DNA of 34,792 nucleotides from NCBI GenBank assembly GCA_026390435.1, contig JAPLFY010000033.1, forward strand, positions 1 through 34,792. Reading direction: 5' to 3'. A program made the position numbers and the translations under genes. This stretch comes from Pseudomonadota bacterium. GTDB taxonomy: Bacteria; Bdellovibrionota_B; Oligoflexia; Oligoflexales; CAIYRB01. Shown one piece after another: positions 25,093 through 33,610 of the stretch (the first letter of the stretch is position 1; every line of letters starts with the position of its first letter). The notes under the pieces were generated by a model. It was not told the DNA's origin. It did no database searches and saw nothing but the letters and a program-made list of their open reading frames with translations.

Positions 25093-25470
25093 ATGGCGGA
25101 TTTCGCCCATCAAGTTAGGTGTATTTTGCGCGTCTATCGCGATCGCGGCGCGGCGGCGTTAGCCAGCCTCGAAGCCGGTCGGATTGACGAGGGCAATACC
25201 TGGCTTAAACGGCGTACTGCAGCGTTTCATAATCTTAGGGTGGCAGAAACACATCTACCGTCGGGCTCGCTCATCGAACTCAGTGAAGACGCGGAAGTAT
25301 CAGCCATCTGGCAAGACATCCGCAAGATTGATGAGCGAATAGCCGCAGCAGTCACCGCTGCGCATGCCAATACTGCTGAACTAGTCAAAAAGCTGCAAAT
25401 CGCGCGTCAGAAAATCACCTGCTATCGTTCCGGCGAGCCGGAACTTCCACGTTTTGAGCAGTCGGCCTAA
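25093..25470 (+). CDS. Small helical protein, FliT/FlgN chaperone-like
   Basis: This 125-residue, nearly all-helical protein has no signal peptide. The helix with WLKRRTAAFHNLR, the acidic middle, and the last helices (DIRKIDERIAAAVTAAHANT, then LVKKLQIARQKITCYRS) resemble FliT/FlgN flagellar export chaperones in length and pattern, but no invariant residues prove it. The next gene is a glycosyltransferase with TPRs, a combination that would fit flagellin handling and modification. No other flagellar gene is present, so this remains an inference. No Shine-Dalgarno sequence is seen before the ATG. Confidence 0.5.
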   Translation: MADFAHQVRCILRVYRDRGAAALASLEAGRIDEGNTWLKRRTAAFHNLRVAETHLPSGSLIELSEDAEVSAIWQDIRKIDERIAAAVTAAHANTAELVKKLQIARQKITCYRSGEPELPRFEQSA

Positions 25471-25505
25471 TCAAGGCGCTTTTCCACGGCCTCAAGGAGG
25501 TTCTC

Positions 25506-27356
25506 ATGGTGTCCAACAGCGGAGCTCAAAAAAAACTCGCACTTGTGTACGGCACGTTGCCGTCGGTCGAGGAAATTGATCAATTTCTTCTGACTGCATC
25601 CGAGTACGAGGTCACAGTAATTACCTCCGAGTCGATCGTAGGTTACTTGACGCAGACGAGTAGGTTCGATCAGCTGACCTGCATAGCCTTACCCGACCAC
25701 AGTGAAAATACGACGTATCTTCCTGGGCTGGAAAAGGCTTTGACTGGATTTGACATCGTGATCGTCAAGGAACGCCTTGGAATGTATGCATTCCAAGCCG
25801 TCAAGGCGAAGTGGCGCAATCGCTTCCGTCTCATCGTATGGATCGACAACTTAACGCCAATGCCGGGCGAAGATATCACCCACATGCGGACGATTCGTAG
25901 CGAAGTCATGAACGCAGCGGACGCCTTCTTGGTTCAGACGGAAGCGGCACGCCAAGCGCTGGTGATCGAGGGTGTCGAGGCTCAGCGCATCGTTTCATTC
26001 CCGCCTTATGTTGAGCCCCGCATTCAAAGGCAAGCCAAGGCTCGGGGCAAGGCTGTAGCTAAGTTAGGTTTAGCCGACACCGATTTCGTCGTCGTGCACT
26101 TTGGTCAGATCGAGTGGGAAGAGTCGCTGCTGGATTTAGTGCATGCGATGAAGCTACTTGAGTATTCGGATAAATCGTTAGCTGCCCGCATGAAGATCGT
26201 CTTCTGTGGTATTGGTAGTTTCTCAGCGGAGATCCGTGACCGCTTGGTTACCCTTGGTCTCGATCGTCAGGCTGTCTATGTGGCACCGAGTAGAGATGCG
26301 TTCCAAGAGGTTTTGACTGCCGCTGATCTTCTGTTCTACTCACCAAACCCAGCACGTGACCGCGTCGATGGTGACCCATACCGACTCGCTGTAGCGACAG
26401 CCAACGGTGTCCCGGTTATTGCGGCGCGAGGTCCCATCGTTGAAGAAATGATCGGCAAACATCGCATTGATTTTTGCCAGGGGTCACCGGAGTCTTTAGC
26501 TAAGGCTATCCGCAAAGCGGCTACTACTCAAAGTCTCCGTATCGACATCGCGGCTAAGAATTTGCAGCTGCTAAAAAACGCCAAGGCGAAAGTCAGTCGC
26601 AACATGACGGACGTGTTTGCCGCAGTGAATCGTCAGACACCGACGATCGATGTGAATGCGCTCGATCATCAAGTTCTTGAAGTGGAGACGCAGGTACACT
26701 CGAAGCAGTACCTGGCGGCGATTGACGTGATTGAGTCTATCTTCCAGATTAAAGATATTCCGATTCACCACAAAGCAAATCTGTATCGCTTGATTGGCGA
26801 CTGTTTCACTAAGTTGGGCGATGGTGACGGCGGTAAACAGGCGTATATGAAGGCAATTGAGTTCGATGCATACTCATCGAAGGCATTTGTTGGACTTGGT
26901 ACCATCAGTTTGACTCGCGGCACCTATGATACAGCGGTACTGCACTTCCAAAAAGCTGTTAGCCTTGCGCCTGACGACGAAATGGCCAACCTTGGCTTGG
27001 GCCTTGGGTTTCAAGGCATGGGTGAGCTTAATGAAGCCAGCCGTTGGGTGGTGAAATCATTGGAATGCAACCCAGAGAACACCGCAGCACTTTTCACCTT
27101 GGTGCAAATTGCTAGCGAGCGTAGCAAATTCAACGAGGTTCAGCAGGCTTTAGCAACGTACATTGGCTTGCATCCACACGATCACAACATGCTCTACACC
27201 TTGGCTGTGATTAAATTCAAAGTCGGGGACCATCAGTCGGCGAAGAACTTAGTCGATCGAATTGTTTCCATCGATCCATATAATGAGCGGGCACAGGCAT
27301 TGTCGCAGCAAATTGCGCGTCTGGCTGACCCCGTAGCAGGTACGCTAAACGCCTGA
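25506..27356 (+). CDS. Glycosyltransferase (GT-B fold) fused to TPR repeats
   Basis: This 616-residue cytoplasmic protein is preceded by an ideal AAGGAGG. Residues ~1-370 have the shape of a family 1/4 glycosyltransferase: a Rossmann-like N-terminal half, then FVVVHFGQIEWEESLLDLVHA, KIVFCGIGSF, AVYVAPSRDAFQEVLTAADL and a donor-site segment ANGVPVIAARGPIVEEM. Residues ~390-605 carry tetratricopeptide repeats (for example SKAFVGLGTISLTRGTYDTA and ANLGLGLGFQGMGELNEASR). The TPR part probably recruits the protein acceptor. Substrate unknown; flagellin is a possibility from the neighbours. Confidence 0.75.
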   Translation: MVSNSGAQKKLALVYGTLPSVEEIDQFLLTASEYEVTVITSESIVGYLTQTSRFDQLTCIALPDHSENTTYLPGLEKALTGFDIVIVKERLGMYAFQAVKAKWRNRFRLIVWIDNLTPMPGEDITHMRTIRSEVMNAADAFLVQTEAARQALVIEGVEAQRIVSFPPYVEPRIQRQAKARGKAVAKLGLADTDFVVVHFGQIEWEESLLDLVHAMKLLEYSDKSLAARMKIVFCGIGSFSAEIRDRLVTLGLDRQAVYVAPSRDAFQEVLTAADLLFYSPNPARDRVDGDPYRLAVATANGVPVIAARGPIVEEMIGKHRIDFCQGSPESLAKAIRKAATTQSLRIDIAAKNLQLLKNAKAKVSRNMTDVFAAVNRQTPTIDVNALDHQVLEVETQVHSKQYLAAIDVIESIFQIKDIPIHHKANLYRLIGDCFTKLGDGDGGKQAYMKAIEFDAYSSKAFVGLGTISLTRGTYDTAVLHFQKAVSLAPDDEMANLGLGLGFQGMGELNEASRWVVKSLECNPENTAALFTLVQIASERSKFNEVQQALATYIGLHPHDHNMLYTLAVIKFKVGDHQSAKNLVDRIVSIDPYNERAQALSQQIARLADPVAGTLNA

Positions 27357-27357
27357 T

Positions 27358-28008
27358 ATGCTGAAAAAGATCATCATCAACAATAAAAAAGTACCGGTTC
27401 CGGTTCCCGTCCGGACCCTGCGTGAAGCCATTGTGTGGGTAGAGTCTACCCTCGTGCCGGCTGGTCACATGATCACGCGTGTAGTGCTAAACGAAGCGTT
27501 GGTGAATGATCACGCTAATCTTGGGGCTAGCGGCAAGGCGGAACTGTCAGAGGCGACAAAGTTAGAGTTTCAGATTGATTCACCGGCTGAGTTGACAGCG
27601 CAGACGCTGGATGCGATGCGCAACCTGGCTAGTGCGATCAGTGCTGGTCTAAAGACTCTAGCGGTCTCCTGTTGGCAGGCGCGAGGCACTCAGCGACCAA
27701 AAGAGCTGGATTCAATCAACCAAGATTTAAATTTGATCTGCGAACTGCTCGAGCATATTAGCGGGTTAATCGACTCCAGTTATCCCGAGATGGCGGCCAT
27801 CCAGGGTATAGCAGGTCTGATGCGCCGGGTCTTGATGCAGGTGACTTTGGCCCGCGCTAACTCCGACTGGAAAGCCTGCGCCCGTCTATTGCTCAATCGC
27901 CTCGAGCCTCTGCTGCAGGATTTATCGAGCGAGGCCGAAGGCCTGCAGCACCGGCTATTAATCCAAGCGGAATCCGGTGTGGCTATGGTTGGCACTGGAA
28001 AAATATAG
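27358..28008 (+). CDS. Unrecognised 216-residue protein after the glycosyltransferase gene
   Basis: The ATG begins one base after the upstream stop, so translation is probably coupled. The first ~45 residues start with MLKKIIINNKKVPVPVPV, which looks like a small beta domain. The rest is helical (LDAMRNLASAISAGLKTLAV; LNLICELLEHISGLIDSSYP; LLNRLEPLLQDLSSEAEGLQ). There is no signal or membrane segment. I do not recognise the family; it probably works with the two genes before it. Confidence 0.6.
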   Translation: MLKKIIINNKKVPVPVPVRTLREAIVWVESTLVPAGHMITRVVLNEALVNDHANLGASGKAELSEATKLEFQIDSPAELTAQTLDAMRNLASAISAGLKTLAVSCWQARGTQRPKELDSINQDLNLICELLEHISGLIDSSYPEMAAIQGIAGLMRRVLMQVTLARANSDWKACARLLLNRLEPLLQDLSSEAEGLQHRLLIQAESGVAMVGTGKI

Positions 28009-28026
28009 CCATAATAAAGGCTTTAG

Positions 28027-28055
28027 CTGATCTTTACTGGTTTTGGCGAGATCAG
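28027..28055. terminator. Weak hairpin between convergent genes
   Basis: CTGATCT and AGATCAG form a perfect 7-bp stem around a 15-base loop, between the stop of the plus-strand gene and the end of phoU. It overlaps the phoU stop and has no strong T-run, so a role as a shared terminator is only tentative. Confidence 0.3.
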
Positions 28056-28744
28056 TCTTGCTCAACTACTTGGCCTTTGCGCTTCTCATGGCGGATCTGG
28101 CGAGCTTGGGCTACGAACACAACGCTTTCGGCGATGTGGGAGCTGATGTCGGCAATGCTCTCTAATTTGTTGGCTATCAGCACGATTTCTAGGCCTAGTT
28201 CTACGTCGATGGTGTTGGCGCGTACCTGCTCAATCATGAGAGCCCGCGCCTGCTTTTGCAGCGTGTCGACTTCGTCATCTTGATGGGGTAGGCGCTCCGC
28301 CAGGCGGACATCCGTGCGTTGCCATGCGGAGTGTGCCAGCTCGAGTAGTTCGCGGCATTTGTACATCATCGTGGAAAGGAGCTGCCAGCCCTGCGGCAGT
28401 AAGGTTTTAAGCTTGAGACTGGCGCTGACATGCCGCGCCACATATTCAACGCAGTCACCTATGCGTTCAAGATTTCCGGCGATCTCCAGCACCATCATCA
28501 TATAGCGAAAATCAGGCCCGAGTGGCGCCCTGAGCTCCATAAAGCTGCGAGCCAGACGGTCAATCGTCAATTCGAGGGTGTCAATCTCGCGGTCGCGTTC
28601 GACAATCAGCCTTAGGCGGGCTGTGTCGTCTTGCGTCGACGCTTCCTCTAGCGACTTTAGCTGATCCAAGACATTGGTGCTTAAACGCTCCAGAAGTACC
28701 TGAATTTGATCGAATTCTTTAGCAGCTAGGTTGCGTTCTTTCAT
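28052..28744 (-). CDS. phoU: PhoU family phosphate regulator
   Basis: This 230-residue, all-helical protein has the two PhoU repeats. Each carries the metal-binding E-x-x-x-D pattern: LERIGDCVEYVARHV in the first and LESIADISSHIAESV in the second. PhoU links the Pst phosphate transporter to the PhoR/PhoB system and limits phosphate uptake. No pst or pho genes are adjacent, so it stands alone here. A clear promoter upstream could not be fixed. Confidence 0.9.
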   Translation of the reverse strand: MKERNLAAKEFDQIQVLLERLSTNVLDQLKSLEEASTQDDTARLRLIVERDREIDTLELTIDRLARSFMELRAPLGPDFRYMMMVLEIAGNLERIGDCVEYVARHVSASLKLKTLLPQGWQLLSTMMYKCRELLELAHSAWQRTDVRLAERLPHQDDEVDTLQKQARALMIEQVRANTIDVELGLEIVLIANKLESIADISSHIAESVVFVAQARQIRHEKRKGQVVEQD

Positions 28745-28952
28745 AAGGTACCCCGAGTATTTGACACTTCTAACATTACTGACAATTTAGTGCCTGTAAA
28801 GCACTTCGTTACAAGAGATTAGCAGTACACACCGTTACTGCTCTAGGCAGGCCTGGCCATCGCCAGCTATGATGGCTTGAGAGAATTATTCTGCCTTAAG
28901 CTCAAGGTTGGTAGCTTTCTTCCGACCTAAGGTACCATAGGTACACATTGCG

Positions 28953-31454
28953 ATGAATGGGCCAAGTCGTATGAGCGTTCGCCTAGTTTTCATTTCTGGT
29001 GCGATATGTGTGGGCGTTGGGGCGCCGACTCTGCATGCCTCAGCTTTACCTGATAGTTACCCTCTAAACCGGGCTACTTCAGGCCCGACTCCAGTCGATC
29101 CGGCGCTTGATGCGTGGCTGGCGGAGCACGAGATTAAGCCGTCGCCAATGGAGCTACCCGAGGACAAATTTACCGAATTTGTCGCCAAACAGGACCAAGT
29201 TACCGCTGCCTTTTTGAAGCTAGCGCGGCTGAATGCATCTGAAGTGGAAGACGAAGACGCCGATGACCCGACCGAACTGGTTGGCCCGCCAAAGTCCGCC
29301 GCTATGTCGGCAAAGCCTAAGGAAACGCCTCGCAGCATCATTGACGCAGCGCTCACTCAACTTAAAGCTGATGCTGCGAGCGGCCAGTTATCAACGCAGA
29401 ATCATCCGCTCTTGCCCTTTCTCTATCTAAATATGTTGAAATCGCCGGAGTTGGATCCGACTGCTAGGGCCGACGTGGCGCAGCGATTTGCGAAGACCGC
29501 CGCTGGCACCTGTGCCAGTAAGCAGAGTTTGTTGACTGAAGTTAATAGGGATAACTTATCGCATCTGAGTGACGACGATCTTAAAGCGCTGCTATTACGT
29601 GTGGATCGTTATCGTTCGCGGAGCTTCAAGCAGGTTGTGGTGCGTCGGATTGTGGCCAATATTGCAGACCAGAGCCAGAAGGCTATCGGTGAACAGCTGC
29701 TGGCGATGGCGCAGCCTTATCCCGCATTGATAAAGTCGACTCCTTGGCTGAGTAAACTCGCCGAGCAGACTGGTAAGGCTATTGATAATCACGAGCCCGA
29801 ATTGAGCTTCAATAAGGCGCGGCAGTTTGCCGGAAAGAAGCTGTGCGCTAAGGCTAAAGACTCGATGCTTGAGGGCTTGCGCCTGACCAAGGGCTTAGGG
29901 TCGCTGACGGATGCGACCAATACTGGCAAAGTGATCGATGGCTGCTTTCGCGCAAGTGACACTCAATTGCGGGCAGAATTCTGGCGCAACATCACCAAGG
30001 CAATGAATGACACCTATGGCTTTGACGGATGGGCCGAAGCTCGACTTCGGCTTGGTTTCATCGATTGGTCCCACAACAAATTCGATGACGCCAGAGCCGC
30101 TTTTAAAGAAGTAGCGGAGAAGGCGAGTGGCAAGTTTACGAAGTATGAAGCGAGGGCTTTGTATTCGTTGGCACGGATCGCAGAAAATGAAGGCGATCAA
30201 GAGCTTGCTGCAAACCTATATCAAGATTATTTAACTCGCTACGCTAAACAAGAAAATTACGACGAGGCATTGATGGCACTCGGCGTAATTCGTGCTAGTC
30301 GCGGCGAGTGGAGCAAGGTACTCGTGCCGCTCAAAGGTCTGATTGACAGTCAAACAGACGTTCCTGTCGACGAACGCTCCGCTTCAGTATTGTCTTTCGC
30401 TCTCTTTTGGTCGGGGCGGGCGTATTTAGAGCTAAATAAATTTAGCGAAGCCAGTGAAATGTGGCGTCGTGTCGCATCGGAATATTACTCGACTTACTAC
30501 GGTGCGCTCGGGCACTACATGCTAGAGAAAGCTATCGGCCAGCATCTAGCGTTGCAGCCAGCAAGAACACCAGCATTTCGACCGGAAATGCTACTTGAAC
30601 CCTTTTCGTCCGAAGATCAACAAAAGGTACGTCGCGTTGATGCACTGATGCGCATTGGCATGCACCAAGATGCTATTTGTGAGATGGAAGAAGTCGACAT
30701 CGCCGACGGAAAACCGGAAAAGCTGGTGATCAAAGCCCTTGTTATGCATGCATCAGGGCGTTGGCTGGATGCGGTGAAAATATATGATGTGCTGCCAAGG
30801 TCTTACCGCGGCAGTTTACCATCCGGTTTTGAGCGCATTCTTTATCCACAAAGTTATGCACAGGAAGTCAGATCTTTAGCGGCTAAGGCTGGTGTGGATC
30901 CAGATTTTGTATTCGCGATTATTCGCCAGGAAAGCGTATTTAACCCCTTAGCTCGGTCACCCGTGGGCGCTATGGGGCTCATGCAGATTATGCCCCAGAC
31001 TGCAGAATTAGAAATGCGACGCATCGGTTCCGGCTACATGCCACCAGATTTACGTCGCGAGGTTGTGCGGCGCATTTCATCGCCACTGGGGCTCCTTACT
31101 GCCGATACCAACCTCCAAATTGGAGTGCATCATGTGCGGTCGCTCCTCGAGAAGTATCTAAGCCCGATTTATGTGTTATCAGCATATAATGCTAGCCCAG
31201 CAGCAACGCAGCGATGGATCACCAACCTGCCGACCAAAGATCCTCTCGTCTTTGTAGAGCGTATTCCCTACAAAGAGACGCGTGGTTACGTGAAGCTGGT
31301 CTTGCGCAACTACTTCTACTACAAACGTTTATATAGCGATGCTAAACAGGATTTGCGTCACTTCGATGTGGTAGCTAATTCACTGATGGCGATTGTAAAG
31401 TCTGATGCGCCGGGGCGGCCAGTTGCTGGGCCACCCAAGCCTCCGAGGACTTAA
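28953..31454 (+). CDS. slt: Soluble lytic transglycosylase, Slt-type
   Basis: This 833-residue periplasmic enzyme cleaves peptidoglycan with formation of 1,6-anhydromuramic acid. A signal peptide ends around LHASA. A second in-frame ATG at 28971 starts nearer the signal core; neither ATG has a strong ribosome site. A long helical region (~60-610) with TPR-like repeats (FTKYEARALYSLARIAENEG) corresponds to the U-shaped ring of Slt70. The C-terminal SLT domain has the catalytic Glu at ~660 in IIRQESVFNP, then GAMGLMQIMPQTA and YVLSAYNASPAATQRW. At 833 residues it exceeds the ~620 of E. coli Slt70. Repeat copy A follows 119 bp after the stop. Confidence 0.88.
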   Translation: MNGPSRMSVRLVFISGAICVGVGAPTLHASALPDSYPLNRATSGPTPVDPALDAWLAEHEIKPSPMELPEDKFTEFVAKQDQVTAAFLKLARLNASEVEDEDADDPTELVGPPKSAAMSAKPKETPRSIIDAALTQLKADAASGQLSTQNHPLLPFLYLNMLKSPELDPTARADVAQRFAKTAAGTCASKQSLLTEVNRDNLSHLSDDDLKALLLRVDRYRSRSFKQVVVRRIVANIADQSQKAIGEQLLAMAQPYPALIKSTPWLSKLAEQTGKAIDNHEPELSFNKARQFAGKKLCAKAKDSMLEGLRLTKGLGSLTDATNTGKVIDGCFRASDTQLRAEFWRNITKAMNDTYGFDGWAEARLRLGFIDWSHNKFDDARAAFKEVAEKASGKFTKYEARALYSLARIAENEGDQELAANLYQDYLTRYAKQENYDEALMALGVIRASRGEWSKVLVPLKGLIDSQTDVPVDERSASVLSFALFWSGRAYLELNKFSEASEMWRRVASEYYSTYYGALGHYMLEKAIGQHLALQPARTPAFRPEMLLEPFSSEDQQKVRRVDALMRIGMHQDAICEMEEVDIADGKPEKLVIKALVMHASGRWLDAVKIYDVLPRSYRGSLPSGFERILYPQSYAQEVRSLAAKAGVDPDFVFAIIRQESVFNPLARSPVGAMGLMQIMPQTAELEMRRIGSGYMPPDLRREVVRRISSPLGLLTADTNLQIGVHHVRSLLEKYLSPIYVLSAYNASPAATQRWITNLPTKDPLVFVERIPYKETRGYVKLVLRNYFYYKRLYSDAKQDLRHFDVVANSLMAIVKSDAPGRPVAGPPKPPRT

Positions 31455-31814
31455 GAGCGAGTATATTTCGGCAATCAAGCGGCGCTACTTTTCCAACCGG
31501 AAGTGGTCGTCTGAAAGCTCATGCGCTTGCTCGTCTTGCTGGAATCTTTGCCAAATTCTCGCAACTTCTGGGAGCTAGGGGGTCAGGCACTGGCGCTAAG
31601 CTAGCGAAAGCCCTAGATCTTTTGTAGTCAGGTTTTGTGATGTTCTAATGGTGTCAATGAGTTGCCGTAAGTGCCCGACCCCATTATCTATCCATTATCG
31701 ACAGTCCCTGCGTTTGTCGTTCCCAGACATCCAAGAAAGATTTGCTGATGTCGCTTCTTTCCGATGATTTGCTGCTGTTAAGAGTCTTTCGTTGCGTAGA
31801 GTGGAGGACCCTTG
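31455..31814. other. Intergenic stretch containing repeat copy A
   Basis: Apart from the 111-bp repeat at 31573-31683 I see no gene, RNA or clear promoter here. The last bases contain the ribosome site (GGAGG at 31803-31807) of the next gene. Confidence 0.4.
31573..31683 (+). repeat. 111-bp repeat, copy A
   Basis: It runs from AGCTAGGGGGTCAGGCACTG to GTAAGTGCCCGACCCCA. The ends form imperfect terminal inverted repeats (GGGGTCRGGCACT). An inner CGCTA-AGC-TAGCG hairpin sits near the left end. It differs from copy C at about two positions and from copy B at about seven. Size, inverted ends and lack of coding capacity fit a REP-type or MITE-like non-autonomous element. Confidence 0.85.
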
Positions 31815-32156
31815 ATGCAGATACCAACACAGAAGATTGGCACAGCCCGTAGTGGCAAAGTTATAAACACGTTTACGACTGATGACTGGGAGATAGTAAA
31901 GCAGCAGATAGAGAACTACAGCTCTGAAGATCACTTTGATGCTTGGGTTATATTTGAACGATTGACAGTGCGTGAGATTCGGAGGCTTGGTGAGCATTCC
32001 ACCGATTATGCAATATTCTTAAGGTATGCGAATCTTCATCGCAAAAAAATCCCCATCAAATTCATCCAGGCTGAAAAATCACGGCTTGGGCTTACGACGT
32101 CTCCGGATCTGGTCAGGTTCGCGGCCAAGCTGACTGAAGACGTCTTCCTCGATTAG
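31815..32156 (+). CDS. Unrecognised 113-residue protein
   Basis: GGAGG lies seven bases before the ATG at 31815, good support for a real gene. The product is soluble with no signal: WEIVKQQIENYSSEDHFDAW, RLTVREIRRLGEHSTDYAIF, then a basic C-terminal part. I do not recognise a family. It lies in the ~1-kb interval between repeat copies A and B and overlaps the convergent gene on the other strand by 78 bp. Given the other TA modules nearby it could be part of a similar small system, but the sequence does not show this. Confidence 0.5.
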   Translation: MQIPTQKIGTARSGKVINTFTTDDWEIVKQQIENYSSEDHFDAWVIFERLTVREIRRLGEHSTDYAIFLRYANLHRKKIPIKFIQAEKSRLGLTTSPDLVRFAAKLTEDVFLD

Positions 32157-32480
32157 GTGATGTTTTGGATTTATCCACGGGTTGTGGGCCAAATATGGAT
32201 TTTTATCGCCTTTAGCCAGCATATAGATCTGCTGGCCTGGCACAAAACGGTTAACGTAGCAGTCGCTCGAAGTGTACGTCACGATATGGTATTCAGAGTT
32301 GCCCGCGCAAAAAGCTAATAGAGCAGGGACATCATCTTGTTGAAACATGCCAATTTGGCTGAATGGATCAAAACCTAGCCACAGTATTTCGTCGCGATCA
32401 ACGATGATACGCACCGCCTTATGGAAGACTTCGCTGTCTACCGTCAGTTCCACTCGGTTGTCGTTAGCCACTGCGCCCAT
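32079..32480 (-). CDS. Unrecognised 133-residue protein
   Basis: The ATG at 32480 has GAGGG ten bases upstream. The protein is soluble, with a strand-rich middle (DEILWLGFDPFSQIGMFQQD; EYHIVTYTSSDCYVNRFVP) and a basic end (RRRRKPKP). No family is recognised. Its size, position in an accessory interval and lack of a signal would suit an immunity or antitoxin-like protein, but this is speculation. Its last 26 codons overlap the convergent gene. Confidence 0.5.
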   Translation of the reverse strand: MGAVANDNRVELTVDSEVFHKAVRIIVDRDEILWLGFDPFSQIGMFQQDDVPALLAFCAGNSEYHIVTYTSSDCYVNRFVPGQQIYMLAKGDKNPYLAHNPWINPKHHLIEEDVFSQLGREPDQIRRRRKPKP

Positions 32481-32529
32481 CGATCAAAGCCCTCGGTAAG
32501 GCTATCGGTATGATTGATGGTGGCCCTTT

Positions 32530-32640
32530 AGCTAGGGGGTCGGGCATTGGCGCTAAGCTAACGAAAGCCCTAGATCTTTTGTTGTCATGGCTTGTGATGT
32601 GCTAATGGTGTCAATGAGTTGCCGTAAGTGCCCGACCCCA
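32530..32640 (+). repeat. 111-bp repeat, copy B
   Basis: Same orientation as copies A and C and 957 bp beyond A. Its right edge continues into AGAAGCCCTAGATCTTTTG (32641-32659), which repeats part of the element's own middle, as if it inserted into or recombined with an older partial copy. The stop codon of the fibre fragment on the minus strand lies inside this repeat. Confidence 0.85.
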
Positions 32641-32912
32641 AGAAGCCCTAGATCTTTTGGCGACACAGTGGCAGTGAAGACGGAGCGCGTGGAGTTGACA
32701 TAGTACGTGGTTGCCAAGGTTTTGTTGGCGGTAACCTGAAAGCTACCATCCGGAAACTTGATTCCGTCTGTGAGAGCCGTTCCACTAATTTCCAACTTCT
32801 GTGCCGGATTCGTCGTGCCAATCCCGACGTTGTTGCTAGAATTTATTACCACGGGAAAACCGCCAGCGCCGTTACCAATGTAGAACTGATTAGCTAAGGT
32901 TGAGTCTTTAAG
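32553..32912 (-). pseudogene. Decapitated fibre fragment ended by repeat copy B
   Basis: The minus-strand frame opens where the antitoxin gene ends (their bases overlap) and has no credible start; TTG at 32915 is preceded by no ribosome site of its own. Residues read DSTLANQFYIGNGAGG, then NNVGIGTTNPAQKLEISG and GIKFPDGSFQV, all typical of fibre shafts and tail necks in this family. After TATVS at about 32659 the frame runs into the 111-bp repeat and stops in it, so no natural tip remains. Clearly a gene remnant. Confidence 0.75.
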
Positions 32913-33225
32913 CAACCCTCAGGACCACCTTAGGATTCAATTTTTCCAAATAGCTCAACAAACGATCAACGGTAAACTTTTCGATTCGATAGTGAACGAT
33001 CTCGCTTACCCTTGTCTCCGGAATGCCAATCTTTTTAGCCAAATCCCGTTGTGAAATATCCTTCGCATGTATGAAGATGACGATCTGCCGGCACAGCTCG
33101 TACTTGGTTCGAGCCACAGCATCAGCGTCTGGTGGTAAGAGAAAGGATGCCTGGCCCTTCTTTAATTTCTTATCCATCGCGCGCATCGTCTTTTTCGATG
33201 GCATTTTTATTTTACTTCCTGACAT
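32908..33225 (-). CDS. XRE-type HTH antitoxin (HTH_37-like)
   Basis: The 105-residue protein has a Lys-rich N-terminus and a C-terminal helix-turn-helix: FIHAKDISQRDLAKKIGIPE, TRVSEIVHYRIEKFTVDRLL, ending LNPKVVLRVA. This is the pattern of XRE-family antitoxins that follow RelE/HigB-like toxins. AGGAG lies 6 bases before the ATG, and the gene overlaps the toxin by 14 bp. It probably binds the palindrome at 33529-33550. Its last codons overlap the start of the fibre fragment, so the module sits directly against interrupted fibre sequence. Confidence 0.8.
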   Translation of the reverse strand: MSGSKIKMPSKKTMRAMDKKLKKGQASFLLPPDADAVARTKYELCRQIVIFIHAKDISQRDLAKKIGIPETRVSEIVHYRIEKFTVDRLLSYLEKLNPKVVLRVA

Positions 33226-33514
33226 AAGGTCTCCTATAGCAATTGACGATCCCTAAATAGTCTCCTTGTTCTGGAAGCAGCCAGATGAGGCGGTAGGGTT
33301 TGCCTTCATAGAAATGAGGCTCGGTCGCATAGTATTCGAAACCGCCGTCCACGGCCTTAGCGGTAAATTGTATCCCGTCCAATCGATCAACGAGCGTCAT
33401 GATGATAGTGTCGGAGACCGACGATGCATGTTTCTCCTCATAATGAGGATCAATCACAATTTTTGTAATGCGCCGTTCATTAACAAATAGGTTTGCATTG
33501 TAAACGCGACGCAT
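33212..33514 (-). CDS. Probable toxin paired with the XRE antitoxin
   Basis: The start is the ATG at 33514 (CGGAGTGAA just upstream), giving 100 residues. The frame extends upstream into repeat copy C but has no ribosome site there and would read through the operator. The sequence (ITKIVIDPHYEEKHASSVSD; FEYYATEPHFYEGKPYRLIW; YLGIVNCYRRPYVRK) has the size and strand pattern of small RelE-fold-type toxins and the toxin-first gene order of higBA-like modules. I cannot assign a specific family. The toxin call rests largely on the partner and the operator. Confidence 0.6.
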   Translation of the reverse strand: MRRVYNANLFVNERRITKIVIDPHYEEKHASSVSDTIIMTLVDRLDGIQFTAKAVDGGFEYYATEPHFYEGKPYRLIWLLPEQGDYLGIVNCYRRPYVRK

Positions 33515-33528
33515 TTCACTCCGTCCTA

Positions 33529-33550
33529 TACTTACATAATAATGTAAGTA
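33529..33550. promoter_or_regulatory. Palindromic operator of the third TA module
   Basis: TACTTACAT and ATGTAAGTA are perfect 9-bp arms around a 4-base centre (AATA), 14 bp upstream of the toxin start. Position and symmetry suit autorepression by the XRE antitoxin. Confidence 0.6.
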
Positions 33551-33610
33551 GTCCATGCCGTCAACTAGTTGATCCAAGGCGAGTTTTAAGATAGTTATCC
33601 AAAGCTTAGT

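Noticed and set aside
31695-31997. Minus-strand 100-codon ORF opposite the gene at 31815
   Set aside because: It lacks a ribosome site and its sequence looks like a complement shadow of the better supported plus-strand gene.
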